Shown here: positions 20,525 through 29,725 of the stretch, piece by piece
Layout of the letters: every line of letters begins with the position of its first letter
Position numbering within the stretch: the first letter of the stretch is position 1
From: Thermomucor indicae-seudaticae
Lineage: Eukaryota; Mucoromycota; Mucoromycetes; Mucorales; Lichtheimiaceae
NCBI GenBank assembly: GCA_000787465.1
Contig: JSYX01000057.1
Location: 1 to 33,263, forward strand
DNA: 33,263 bases
Direction of reading: 5' to 3'
Notes under the pieces: model-generated
Told to the model about the DNA's origin: nothing
Seen by the model: the letters and a program-made list of their open reading frames with translations, nothing else
The model's database searches: none
Program-made: the position numbers and the translations under genes

Positions 20525-22320
20525 TTAATCAAGAGGTTGAACGATGTTACCATGTACTCGCACACGGAGGGCAATATAATAGTTTGTAATATACAAAGTG
20601 CCAGGCTCCAATGCAGTAGCAAAGTCCGTTTCTGACTCGTCATCAGAAAGTTGCCCATTCAATATGGCATACTTTTCTCGGGCTGTGCGGTAGTGGCGGA
20701 TAGTCGAATATGGTTTGGTAATCGGGTGGATATCTTCTATGTCCTCAACCTCTTCTAAGATCTCAACCAATCGAGGAATAGATGTAGCCATTTTGCGTGT
20801 CCTATTTATATTGTGAACATAGAACCGGGGGCATCGTTCCATGATAAAATGCTACTAACCAAGTATCGCTACTTTTAAATGTTTCGCAGATGGTGCTGAT
20901 CCGTAGAAAGTGCTTATACTTTTTGGGAAAATTGATACGTTTAAAAAGCTTCGTAAGAAGCTCACTTGAGCTGGAGAAATTACTGTCGACAATAGTCTTC
21001 GCTACGTCAGCTTTAGCAACTCTTTCTTTCCTTTCCATCATATATATCACAAACTTACCTCTTTTCAGTTCGTCCTTTACTATTTCTCGCGTGGAGGCCG
21101 TGACGAAAGGTGCACAGTTGCAGACTGGATAGCAAGGCGAGACTATGGGCATGACAGCATCAGCGAAATCTGTCTAAAGCAGAGCATTATAGTTAACGTT
21201 GACAACGCGAACTTGAAGTATGACGGTGAAAAAGACTTACAATTTCCTTGTAGCTTAGACTTTCGCCATTAAAGCCAGGTATATTTTTAGTGAGCATCGC
21301 GGGCTCTGGCCAGGGCCATTGCGACCACTGCGTAAAGAAAGATCGTAATAAGCGATATACAGTCAGTTTGTCATCATAGGTGTCCATGTACGTTCGTAAA
21401 AGGAGGAAGGTCCAAGTGCTTCCGTTCAAATATCCCATTGGCTTGCCGTAAATACACCGACGGGTTGCCCAATACTTAATACATTGAAGTGCAATACGGA
21501 ACACACGGATATGCGCGGGTTTGATCTTGCGCATTAGGAACTGTTGTGTTCTCGGTCCTGCGATCATCCCTTGAGTAAATCTCGGGAATTCCCAGGCATT
21601 TGGATAAAAATTGCGTAAACTACTAACCATCCATGCTCGCAATACATGTATTGTCGATCCCAACGAGAAGTTCGTCGTTTAACAGATTGATATTGGGAGA
21701 CACGGTATCCAGCCGTAGCCGTACAAAAGATACGTCAATCTGTTTGCAAGTGGGGGTTTATCCAATATTAGTCACTTGGCATATGGCACTAGCAATTGAT
21801 TACGCGTTTACCGGTATCGAATTCATAGTGAGCTTCACGATTGGAACTGTGGTGCGTTTGATGACCTAATAAACATTATATGTTCAGGCAATATACACGT
21901 AAGCTGCGTGAAAGACCACATACTTCGACATCTTGCGCGATTCCCTTGTCTTTAATCAGCGCCGGAAATAGACGCAGGAAGTCTCTGCGTTCCACGTGAT
22001 AGCTGGAAAGCAAAACAAGGTCCATGTCTGCTCCTGCGATGTAGCCACCGATGCCATAAGAGCCAAACGGAATTAGCTGGCAGTCAAAGTCGACTCTGGG
22101 CAGGCCAGAATGATAAGCGACACGCTGTGCGAATTCCGGCATCAGCGATCGCAGTGTGTTCAATACTTGTTGACTGGGGGTGTGGAAACGGTGAATTGAA
22201 CGGTGTAAGGTTACCACTACATTGATGATCTTTAAGGTACCGTTTGCGAGACTCCAGGTCAGTTTCAATGATGCCCTTGCTTAAAAGGTACTGTCGAATG
22301 TCGTCATCGGTTATACGCAT
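20525..22320 (-). CDS. Divergent poly(A) polymerase (PAP family), 8 exons, about 451 aa
   Basis: Nuclear-type poly(A) polymerase fold, adding adenosines to RNA 3' ends. Minus-strand exons: 22320-22241, 22173-21924, 21865-21812, 21739-21628, 21557-21241, 21173-21059, 21010-20860, 20801-20525; introns 48-72 nt with all phases consistent. Landmarks: helix QYLLSKGIIETDLESRKRQQ, nucleotidyltransferase site LIPFGSYGIGGYIAGADMDL with Asp76 and Asp78, VPIVKLTMNSIP then IDVSFVRLRL with the third Asp (130), central domain IRVFRIALQCIKYWATRR, GKPMGYLNGSTW, SQWPWPEPAML, and the RNA-binding domain start MPIVSPCYP and FPKKYKHFL. The metal triad is intact. It lacks the N-terminal 'PPIS..P' segment and the basic C-terminal tail of Pap1, and is strongly diverged (CIKYWATRR instead of the usual IKLWAKRR), so it may be a second, specialised paralogue. 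An upstream first exon is possible. Confidence 0.85.
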
Positions 22321-22488
22321 CTCAGCAACATACGGTATACACAGTAAAAGTTCCTGATGGCGCGAAAAAGAAGAGAGGGAAGACAGGTAGTGTGAGCCTG
22401 AGCGGATTTCATTATCACTGATGAAGAAAATTCCAGCGCACAAAAACAAGGCACGGTCGGCATTGCATGAAAGCTACCGGTGACTGGA

Positions 22489-22938
22489 TCACCTGTACTT
22501 GACGACTTTATCCCATGGCCGGACGATGGTAAAGCATATCTGCAATAGATGTAAGGACAAAGGCAGATACAAGAGTAATCTTGTTTAATTTGCTGAAGCG
22601 TCAAATTCATGCAGTAGCTCACAACATCAACTCGTAGACAGGGAACATCCAGAAGTTCCTTTTCCAACTTTTGGCAAAAGTCCTTTATACCACGTCTAAG
22701 CTTTCAGCGATGAATGATTTCTTCGATCGATTCTTCATACTTTATAGTCCCGTAAAGCCCGGATATCTTTATTGAGACCGTAGGCGAGCAGTAGTAGTCG
22801 TGGCAGCAATCTCGACTTATTAGGCTTAATAAGCTGGATCTTCGAGTCTCCTTTCGAAGCAACCGTTTCTTTGGGATCATGGTCTCGGCTCAGTGGGATG
22901 GAGCATGAGAAAGCTGCGCATATGGGCCGTGTAAGCAT
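22489..22938 (-). CDS. Small predicted protein, 102 aa, unidentified
   Basis: Three minus-strand exons fit together in phase: 22938-22741, 22682-22623, 22539-22489, with introns 58 and 83 nt bearing GT/AG ends. The product opens MLTRPICAAFSCSIPLSR, has a Lys-rich stretch, then RLLPRLLLLAYGLNKDIRAL, DYKDFCQKLEKELLDVPCLR and ends ICFTIVRPWDKVVKYR. I do not recognise a family. It lies 168 bp upstream of the PAP start on the same strand, so it could also be a mis-modelled upstream part of that transcript, but no splice joins them in frame to the PAP N-terminus that I can see. The conserved look (spacing, intron size, phase) is the only support. Confidence 0.4.
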
Positions 22939-23130
22939 CTACGAGATGGATATTTATTACGCTTGTTTGAGTTGATTTTTTCAACAGCACTGGCCTGATC
23001 AAGACTACACATAATCAGTTTGTTACAGTCAGTTCAGTATTTTCAATTGTCCAAAAATTGAGGTGCGTTTACTGTAGCGCATAGTGCAGGCAAAAAGCCA
23101 GTAAAATTTTTTTGTTCTGTTCCCTGCCAA

Positions 23131-24511
23131 ATGAGCTCAAAATCACGATCAAGGACATCAGCAGCCGAAAAAACGACGAATCCGGTATTACTCGGAATAC
23201 CGGACGGGTCAATCAAAGAAGAGGAAGATGTCGATCCCTATGTGACCAAGATTGGTGGAGTACCAGTACGTATGTGGTAACCGATCGGTCGTCGGTTGGT
23301 AGGATATGCGTATACACTAAGACTGGTTTTTCTGATAGGTGTGGCTCCAGCCTGATCAGCCCCCATACAAAGATATCTGTCATTGTAAAAACTGTGGCTC
23401 GTTAATGTATCTTATTTTCCAAGGATATGTACCTTTACCGGATTCGATTTATCACAGAGTCATTTACGTTTGGGGCTGTAATCGGCGGCAGTGTATGCAT
23501 AAAAGTGGAAGGTGTGTAGGGATAGGAACTGGTGGTCGGGTAAAAACGGCTGATATACCTATAACTATGATGTAATTTAGTTTTTCGGTTCTGCGGGCAC
23601 ATCTAGTGGACAAAGAGTATCTAAAGACCGTGCAAAAGAAAGCGCAAGCTAAAAAGAAGAAACAGCAACAGAGGCAGGCTGTGCAAAAGCAGAAGCAGCA
23701 ATCAACGAATTCTTCGCCCTTTGGGAACTTTCAGGTTAGGTCTGACAGCGTACATTGTGATGAAATCTAATAACTTGACCATTGTATATAGCTAGGAGAC
23801 CTTTGGACTCAGGATCCTCCGGTAGCAATGAATCATCACCAGCAACCTCTGCAACAAACTACTCCTATTATCAATACAGCATTCGGCAAGGAACATGATA
23901 ACAAGAATACTGCGAATGATGTTGCAGATATACAGCTCCAATTCGGTCAGATGTCATTAAACCCGGTTGTATCCGATCCTGTTTCCGTCGAGTTAGTACC
24001 AAGGTTTCCGGGCGAATATCTCCATGTGATTGAAGAGGATTCAGACCAAGACGATCGTATGATGATAGACATGCAACGATATGGAAAGTATCTCGATTTA
24101 GAAAAACGGGTCATGGAGGAGATGGAGAGCGATGACGGTCAATGGCAAGGCGAAACGTATGAGAAACAGCAACTACCGCGAGGCATGGACAAGGAGTTCA
24201 AAGCATTTCTTGAACGCGTTGAAATTGAGCCTCGTCAATGTGTACGATACGAGTGGGCTGGACAACCACTGTTATACAATCGACTTCAACAGCAAACGCA
24301 ACCTCTTGGCGGCTATTGCACACACTGTAAAAGTCCACGCGTGTTTGAACTACAGTTAATGCCACATATCTTGTATATACTACCGACAGAGGAGGGCATG
24401 GAATTTGGCACGATCCTGGTATTTGTTTGCAAAAACGATTGTCATCCAGGCCATCCAGAACAAGTGTCCTATGTCCAAGAAGAAGTGATCGTTCAATTTG
24501 AATATGATTGA
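23131..24511 (+). CDS. TSR4: TSR4/PDCD2-family chaperone of ribosomal protein uS5, 393 aa
   Basis: Cytoplasmic escort that binds nascent uS5 (Rps2) for 40S assembly. Exons 23131-23265, 23339-23511, 23581-23734, 23792-24511; introns 73, 69 and 57 nt, phases consistent. N-terminal domain: DPYVTKIGGVPVWLQPDQPP, CHCKNCGSLMYLIFQGYVPL, YVWGCNRRQC, SFSVLRAH. A Lys/Gln-rich linker follows (KKKKQQQRQAVQKQKQQ), then an acidic middle, then the PDCD2_C domain EFKAFLERVEIEPRQCVRY, QPLLY, GYCTHCKSPRVFELQLMP, GTILVFVCKNDC. The paired Cys motifs are zinc ligands. The MYND finger of animal PDCD2 is absent, as in Tsr4 and PDCD2L. Convergent with CNOT9, with 196 bp between stop codons. Confidence 0.92.
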
Positions 24512-24707
24512 TGATCTTGCTGTGCAAGTGCGAATGTATATATATTTTTTTTTCTTTAAATGCATAGCAAAAAAGTATTATCTAGGAGGGGAAGCAAATA
24601 GTCGGTTGGGGTGGGGTTTTATCCTTACAAAAAGGCTATGGATTACGGTCGATTTGCTATTGTGAGGTTGCAGGTATATATCTTGCCTGCTATTTCCCTC
24701 GAATACT

Positions 24708-26248
24708 TCAAGGGATCGGTATGTCTAAATTAATCAGTAATTGCTGCAAACATCTTTTGGTCGCAGGGTCGTCTTTAAGAGCAGCGTTGAACGAAGTGTC
24801 CCTTAAAGGCTCCGGTAAGCATTGCCGGAGTGCCTCTCGTGCCCTAAAACTAGAGTCCTTAGCTACAGTATCAAATATGTAGATCACCTTTACCCCATTT
24901 ACCTTGGATTATCAGACAATCGTAGATAGCATCGAATAACGTGTTTAAGTAACCGAATAGCTTGCGTTTCTACAAGCTGATTGACCATGTTGTGCAGAAC
25001 GGTAGCCACCGCGTAAAATCGTTCATATGTTTGGCATATATAATACTAATCATCGAGGTTATTAACAACATCACGATACATAGGGCAACATATACTGTAC
25101 TTACGAGACCAGTCTCATCTAAAAGTATCTTCTGTACAATAAAGATGGCCACGGTCTTGGAAAGTTCGCTACCACTTTCCATAATACGTAGACATAGCGG
25201 TATGATCTCTGTCGATAACAGAAAGCTAATAACATCAGGATTGTCGTTCTACATAGTTTTCTTTTAGCCAAAGACAGTTTGATGACTCATAATTTGCTAA
25301 CATACCTTCACCAATGCTCCTATCACTCCCAAGCTTGTTAGACGTAAATATTCAAAGGGACGAGTCTTGCTCGTGGTGTTTAAGAATGGATATAGATACA
25401 ACGGTATATGCGCTGCCATGACAGAAAATGTGTCAACATACATCAGTATACTACAAAAAAAAGACTTTATCACTTTACCATGAAGGAAAAGTGCCCTGGT
25501 TTCATTATGATTTGCTACACATTGTAAAAGCGCCAAAGCGTTGCAGACTCGGTTGGAGGCTACACCGCTCAACGACGGGGGTGTCAACATTGGATAGACT
25601 GCAACAATTTCTTGTAGCAAAACGGACATGACGCCTTATGACATACATGTAGCGAGTTAGCTAAAGAAGTTGGCAAACAAAAACGACTTTCTTACCATAA
25701 GAATACCAGAGTACCAGAGCGAGATCTTCATATTGTTCACGCTTTTTGCTTAGATCCAGCAAAGCCTGTTCTCTCAGAGAAGGATTCAAGAGTTCTAAAA
25801 CAAGCGTGTATATCTTTTCTTCGTCCAGTTGAGCGAGCTTTTGTTGCACTTGAGCAGCATGATGTTCTTGGTGAAGAAATGGAAAGTTGAAAGCGCCAGC
25901 AGGTAGCGCAGCATTCTGCACAGCGGCCAGAGGATTGTTGTTCATAAGCATGGTTGGATATGCCGAAAAGGGATCCGTCGTAGGAATTGTCGTTCGCCCT
26001 GCCGAGAGACCCGATTGCTGTTGTTGTTGTTGTTGTGCAGCAGCGGCTGCAGCAGCGGCTGCCGCTGCCGCCGCGGCCACTGCTTGTTGTTGATTACCAC
26101 CGCCGGCTAACGCTGCTGGATATTGTTGAGAAAGGGCATTCACGTTACTACCAGCCGATTGTAATACTGCAGCCAAGGGATTTGCGGTAATTCCAGTAGA
26201 TAATGAAGGTTGTTGAAGGTATTGATGGAGTTGCGAATTGGGATGCAT
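24708..26248 (-). CDS. CNOT9: CCR4-NOT subunit CNOT9/Rcd1 (Caf40), 412 aa
   Basis: Armadillo-repeat subunit of the CCR4-NOT deadenylase complex that binds NOT1 and effector proteins. Minus-strand exons 26248-25696, 25634-25479, 25412-25306, 25248-25105, 25045-24903, 24843-24708; introns 57-66 nt. The first ~145 residues are low complexity, with 14 Ala followed by 7 Gln at about residues 58-78. The Rcd1 domain follows: [152 protein letters not shown] and [12 protein letters not shown]. The domain is highly conserved and complete. The Gln-rich N-terminus is typical of fungal Caf40. Confidence 0.96.
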
Positions 26249-26425
26249 ATTAATTGTGCAGTGAACTTGCTTTTTCGAACCCTCAGCAAGTTCCTGTGTG
26301 CTGCCGTTAGCGCACGAGCAAAATTTATTCTCAGCTTCAATCCTGGAGCCGCGCATATGCGTAGCATTATGACGTTGCCGTGTCGCTGCAGCGAGAATGG
26401 TTGTCTCTTTCCTTCGTCTCACACA

Positions 26426-26840
26426 TGGAAGAAGAGCTACCGCGCCAAAAAAGGCGCATTAGAGGTTATGTGGGCATGATGTTAGCAGCCGAAGAAGGCA
26501 AAGAGACATTCATCACAAGGAAATGGGAGCTCGGCAATCTGCTGAGAGAGGAGTATAAGCACCTGAAGGTAAAAGTAACAACTGCGTGAAGGACTGATGT
26601 CATTCTTTACACTAACAATGATGATTGTGCAAGGACCCAATATGAGCAATGTGTGAGGTTTTCAGCATTGCACGTCAGGATGCATTGAACTTGGCACAGC
26701 TGCATGTAAAACGCTCGATAAGCGACGGTGCTAGAAACGAAACGTTCTCTCCTTTGGTCTCGACTGCCTTCTGGACAAACGCAATAAGAACGGTGTTGCA
26801 TCACAACTCGCGAGTCCGAGTGCGCAGGGTAAAAAGGACA
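26426..26840 (+). CDS. Possible small two-exon gene, unidentified
   Basis: ATG at 26426, read divergently from CNOT9 177 bp away, gives MEEELPRQKRRIRGYVGMML and KWELGNLLREEYKHLK up to a GT donor at 26569 (gtaaaag). Joining to an AG at about 26660 keeps a frame VFSIARQDALNLAQLHVKRS open to 26849. No family recognised. An intron of this kind and a divergent promoter position are suggestive only. Confidence 0.25.
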
Positions 26841-27125
26841 TGTGTATAACGTTATCGTTGTATCAAGTCATGGGGCTTATGAACCGAATGGGGAGTGGTA
26901 TATATATCTCGTGGATACAGTTTTTCGTTACTTTACCCCATGCCGGCGAACAGAGCAAGGAGAGGGTTGGAATTGTTCAAAACACACGACTAGTTGTAGC
27001 TAACAACCAGTGCTGCATAGGTCTGTATGAATGGCCGACACGGGAGGAGCTTTATCGAGAACTTGTACACTTGTCAGCTAATAAGCTCATACAGAGTAAG
27101 TAGTGGTGGCACAATTATTTGATGA

Positions 27126-27219
27126 CCTGAAACTTGACGTGACCCGAACAACATCAGGTCAGATAACTTAGGTTGCCACGATATGTCACCTAACCTGATC
27201 TGACCTGATCAGGTTTCAG
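27126..27219. repeat. Imperfect foldback repeat rich in CCTGA/TCAGG
   Basis: Left arm CCTGAAAC (27126) ... ATCAGGTCAGAT (27153-27164) ... TAGGT (27170); right arm ACCTA (27188) ... ATCTGACCTGAT (27198-27209) ... AGGTTTCAG (27211-27219). The 12-bp inner arms are perfect complements; the whole makes a long stem around a ~13-nt loop. It could be the core of a miniature element or the edge of the LTR-like segment that follows. Confidence 0.6.
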
Positions 27220-27229
27220 ATATCTAAAT

Positions 27230-27815
27230 GACTTGAGACTGCAGGGTACACGCAGCACGTTTACAAAGCTCTATGGCTCGATTCAATCCGAAAGTCAGGA
27301 TGGACACGGTCACAGTCCTGCGCGTGTACGTGTAAGAACGACAGATCCATCTGACGGCCAAGCCACTGGCCAAACAGCTACCAACTGACGGTTAATTGGT
27401 GATGTTTCATATGACAAATCTCTGAAAGATAGATCTACGAAAAGTATAAATAGCCCATCTAGATTGTTAATAAAAGAGTAGTTGATTCTATCCTATTTCG
27501 AGTGATCCTGCCTACTTGCAGTCGGTTAGTCCAGATCCATTGCCCAGAGTTCGGACCTAGAAATATTACAGTACGTGTAATGACTGAGGCCGTCGGGATA
27601 CGAAGTGCGGGATGACCTTAGAACCCAAGAGGGTGACTTATTTGTTTTGGTCCAAGAAAAAACCCTTGTTCTTTATTCATCTGTCGCTACCTATCTATCT
27701 GTTCCATTTTTCTGACTACGAACTTCAAAGTAATTCTTTACTGGTTATGTTCTATATAGACTCCAGGTCGGCACTTAGACTTCGACCAATGATATTGTTT
27801 CATGAAATTCGTCTA
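27230..27815 (+). promoter_or_regulatory. LTR- or promoter-like segment, no coding
   Basis: It holds a TATAAATA box (about 27446-27453) followed 20 bp later by AATAAA (about 27471), the compact promoter plus polyadenylation arrangement of a long terminal repeat, both on the plus strand. The adjacent retrotransposon reads on the minus strand, so this would be a solo LTR of another element or an inverted insertion rather than that element's own LTR. I could not find a matching direct repeat at the other end of the retrotransposon. Confidence 0.3.
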
Positions 27816-28345
27816 TTACATCATCCCCTCCTTCGGAGAGGTACAGGCATTACGGTCAGTGTTGTTTTTGTCTTGCGCGAAGTAAGGTCGCATATGGCGA
27901 ACGTTGGCTGTTGTTATGTAGCCGCTGGCATCGTGTAACTTCTGGACCTTGTAGGAGGTTCCCTCCGGGTTGTTGCGTGCAATGATTTTATAGGGGCCAG
28001 ACCAGCGCTCCTTCGGGAACGGTTGCTTTTCTAGATTCCTTCTAAGTATCAAATCTCCTGGCTTGTAATCATACTTGACAGTTGAATTTTTATCGTAGAA
28101 CTTCTTCTGTCTCTCTTGGGTCCGTTTGATATTTTCAATCGCTTTGCCGTGCAAGAGTGGTAGATAGGTATTAAGATATGTAATCCAGGTCTCCGTTTCG
28201 TAAGTTTTCGGTTCAATGGTTAATTCTTCCGTCAATGGCAACACTGCTGAGTGTCCGTATAATAATTCAAATGGGGAATACCCCGTCGATGCCTGTTTGG
28301 CGGTGTTGTAGGCAAAGGTAATAAAGGGCAAGTATATATCTCAAT
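27816..28345 (-). mobile_element. Ty3/gypsy integrase C-terminal part (deletion derivative)
   Basis: Minus-strand frame from 28331 (in phase a little further upstream, to about 28345) to the stop at 27816. YLPFITFAYNTAKQASTGYS, PFELLYGHSAVLP, then RTQERQKKFYDKNSTVKYDY, KPGDLILRR and the chromodomain-side strand RWSGPYKIIARN...ANVRHMRPYF are the end of a Ty3/gypsy integrase (last part of the catalytic core and the GPY/F domain). The zinc-binding HHCC and most of the D,D35E core are missing; the sequence passes directly into the 3' part of gag. Dead as an autonomous element. Confidence 0.85.
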
Positions 28346-29448
28346 TATCATCTTGGTGTTGAAGCTCCTGCTGGTTGCTATTGTTGTAGGGTCGATTATT
28401 CCCATTGCCCTTGTTTCCTTCCGTCTGCAAATTGTGTTTCCTCTTTCTGCATTCCCTTTTGAAGTGTCACGGTCTGCCGCAGTAGTAACAGGTCGCCTGT
28501 TTCTTCCTGGTATTGCGGGGCTGTTGCCGTTGCTGATAATTTGTTTGTCCCCTCGCGGCCAGGCTACTGGCCGATCCACTGGTGCTGCTGCTGTATGGTG
28601 AGGTCGGGATATAGTTATTGCCGCTGATCCCAATGGCACTTGTAGAGGTGTTTCGCCTTGAAAAATCTCGTTCGACTTCGGTGGCTATCTCAATTGCTTC
28701 CTGAAAGTGTCTTCGCCCGACCATAAATCACAGCGTCCCTTAGTCCCGGTCGAATCTTGCCCTTAAAATAATCCACCTGTAGATCTGGGGAGAAGATCTG
28801 TGCGCGGTGCAAAGTGTCGATAAATTTGGGCGCGAACTCGCCAATGGTTGATGTGCCTTGTTTTAGCTTCTTGAGTTCATTTATTGCTGCTACCGCTGGA
28901 CTTGCACCTCCTCCATACTGGTGAAGAAACTGTGCTCTCACCTGTTTCCAGTCCTTCTTGATGTCCTGTGGAAGGCCCGTAAACCGGCTAAGAGCTTGGC
29001 CTGTGAAGATGGCATTCAACTCGTCCAGTTTTTCCTCCTTGGTAAAACTGACAAATACCGAAAGGGATTCATAACGGTTAATCCAATGCTGAGCCTCCTC
29101 CGAAGTGCCTTTTTCAAAAACTGGAATCTTGCAGCGTCTACGCCTTTCGATGTACATTTCCCTCTTGCCTTGTTCCAGCGGTTCCTCCTTGCTCGGACAC
29201 GATTTGGTTCCTTGCGTTGCGCCGGTACCTGTACGGAGATCGTGCTCTTGTTGCCGAAGTAAGCGTTCCTCCTACAGTTCCTTGATCATGGCTTTTAGTT
29301 CTTGGATCGTTTTATCCTTCTCATCTCTAGTGTTCTGGTCACGGGTCGTCTCCGGGCTCATCAGTACCTGTACGAAATCCATCGGCATTTGTAAATCATT
29401 GCACACAGGCAATGTTGGCCAGTGAAAGTCTTTAACAAAGATATTCAT
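28346..29448 (-). pseudogene. Ty3/gypsy Gag, broken by two stops and a frameshift
   Basis: Reads from ATG 29448 on the minus strand. Positions: TAG at 29272-29274 in an otherwise open frame; capsid-like region KIPVFEKGTSEEAQHWINRY, GQALSRFTGLPQDIKKDWKQ, LHQYGGG...GEFAPKFIDTLHRA, DYFKGKIRPGLRDAVIYGRA; a one-base frame change near 28710-28724; then EAIEIATEVERDFSRR, a Ser-rich linker and the CCHC zinc knuckle CYYCGRP-(TGA)-HFKREC, with the stop at 28467-28469 in the middle of the knuckle. Protease, reverse transcriptase and RNase H, which should follow, are absent: the frame ends and integrase C-terminal sequence begins at about 28345. Confidence 0.8.
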
Positions 29449-29725
29449 ACTACGGCGAGCGTTCTCAGATTTGTTCTACGAAATTTCGCTTAAATTTCTA
29501 CGAATCCACTTTCAATCGCCGCCTTCGCATAATTTTCGACGAGTTTTCGATGATGAGTGGCTAAGTAACTGAGCGTGAAAAGTCAGGGAACACGAAAGTG
29601 CCGAAATAAGCGGCAATTGTTTCGGCGACAGGGACTTGAGAGCACAAACGGCACAAAAAGAGAGTGGTCTGTTTTTATATCTTATTTACAGACAGCCTGT
29701 GTGACCCAAGTTCAGTCTTTTGCGT
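29449..29725. other. Leader of the gypsy relic / 3' flank of the transposase gene
   Basis: Between gag and the end of the next transposase gene. On the minus strand it contains GATATAAAA (around 29674), a possible TATA box, so it may be the remnant of the element's 5' LTR and leader. No clear LTR borders. Confidence 0.35.

Noticed and set aside
25887..26190. Cys/Ala- and Val-rich open frames opposite the CNOT9 Ala/Gln tract
   Set aside because: Pure antisense of a trinucleotide-like tract.
28353..28601. 82-codon plus-strand frame with hydrophobic residues
   Set aside because: Antisense of the gag linker and zinc knuckle.
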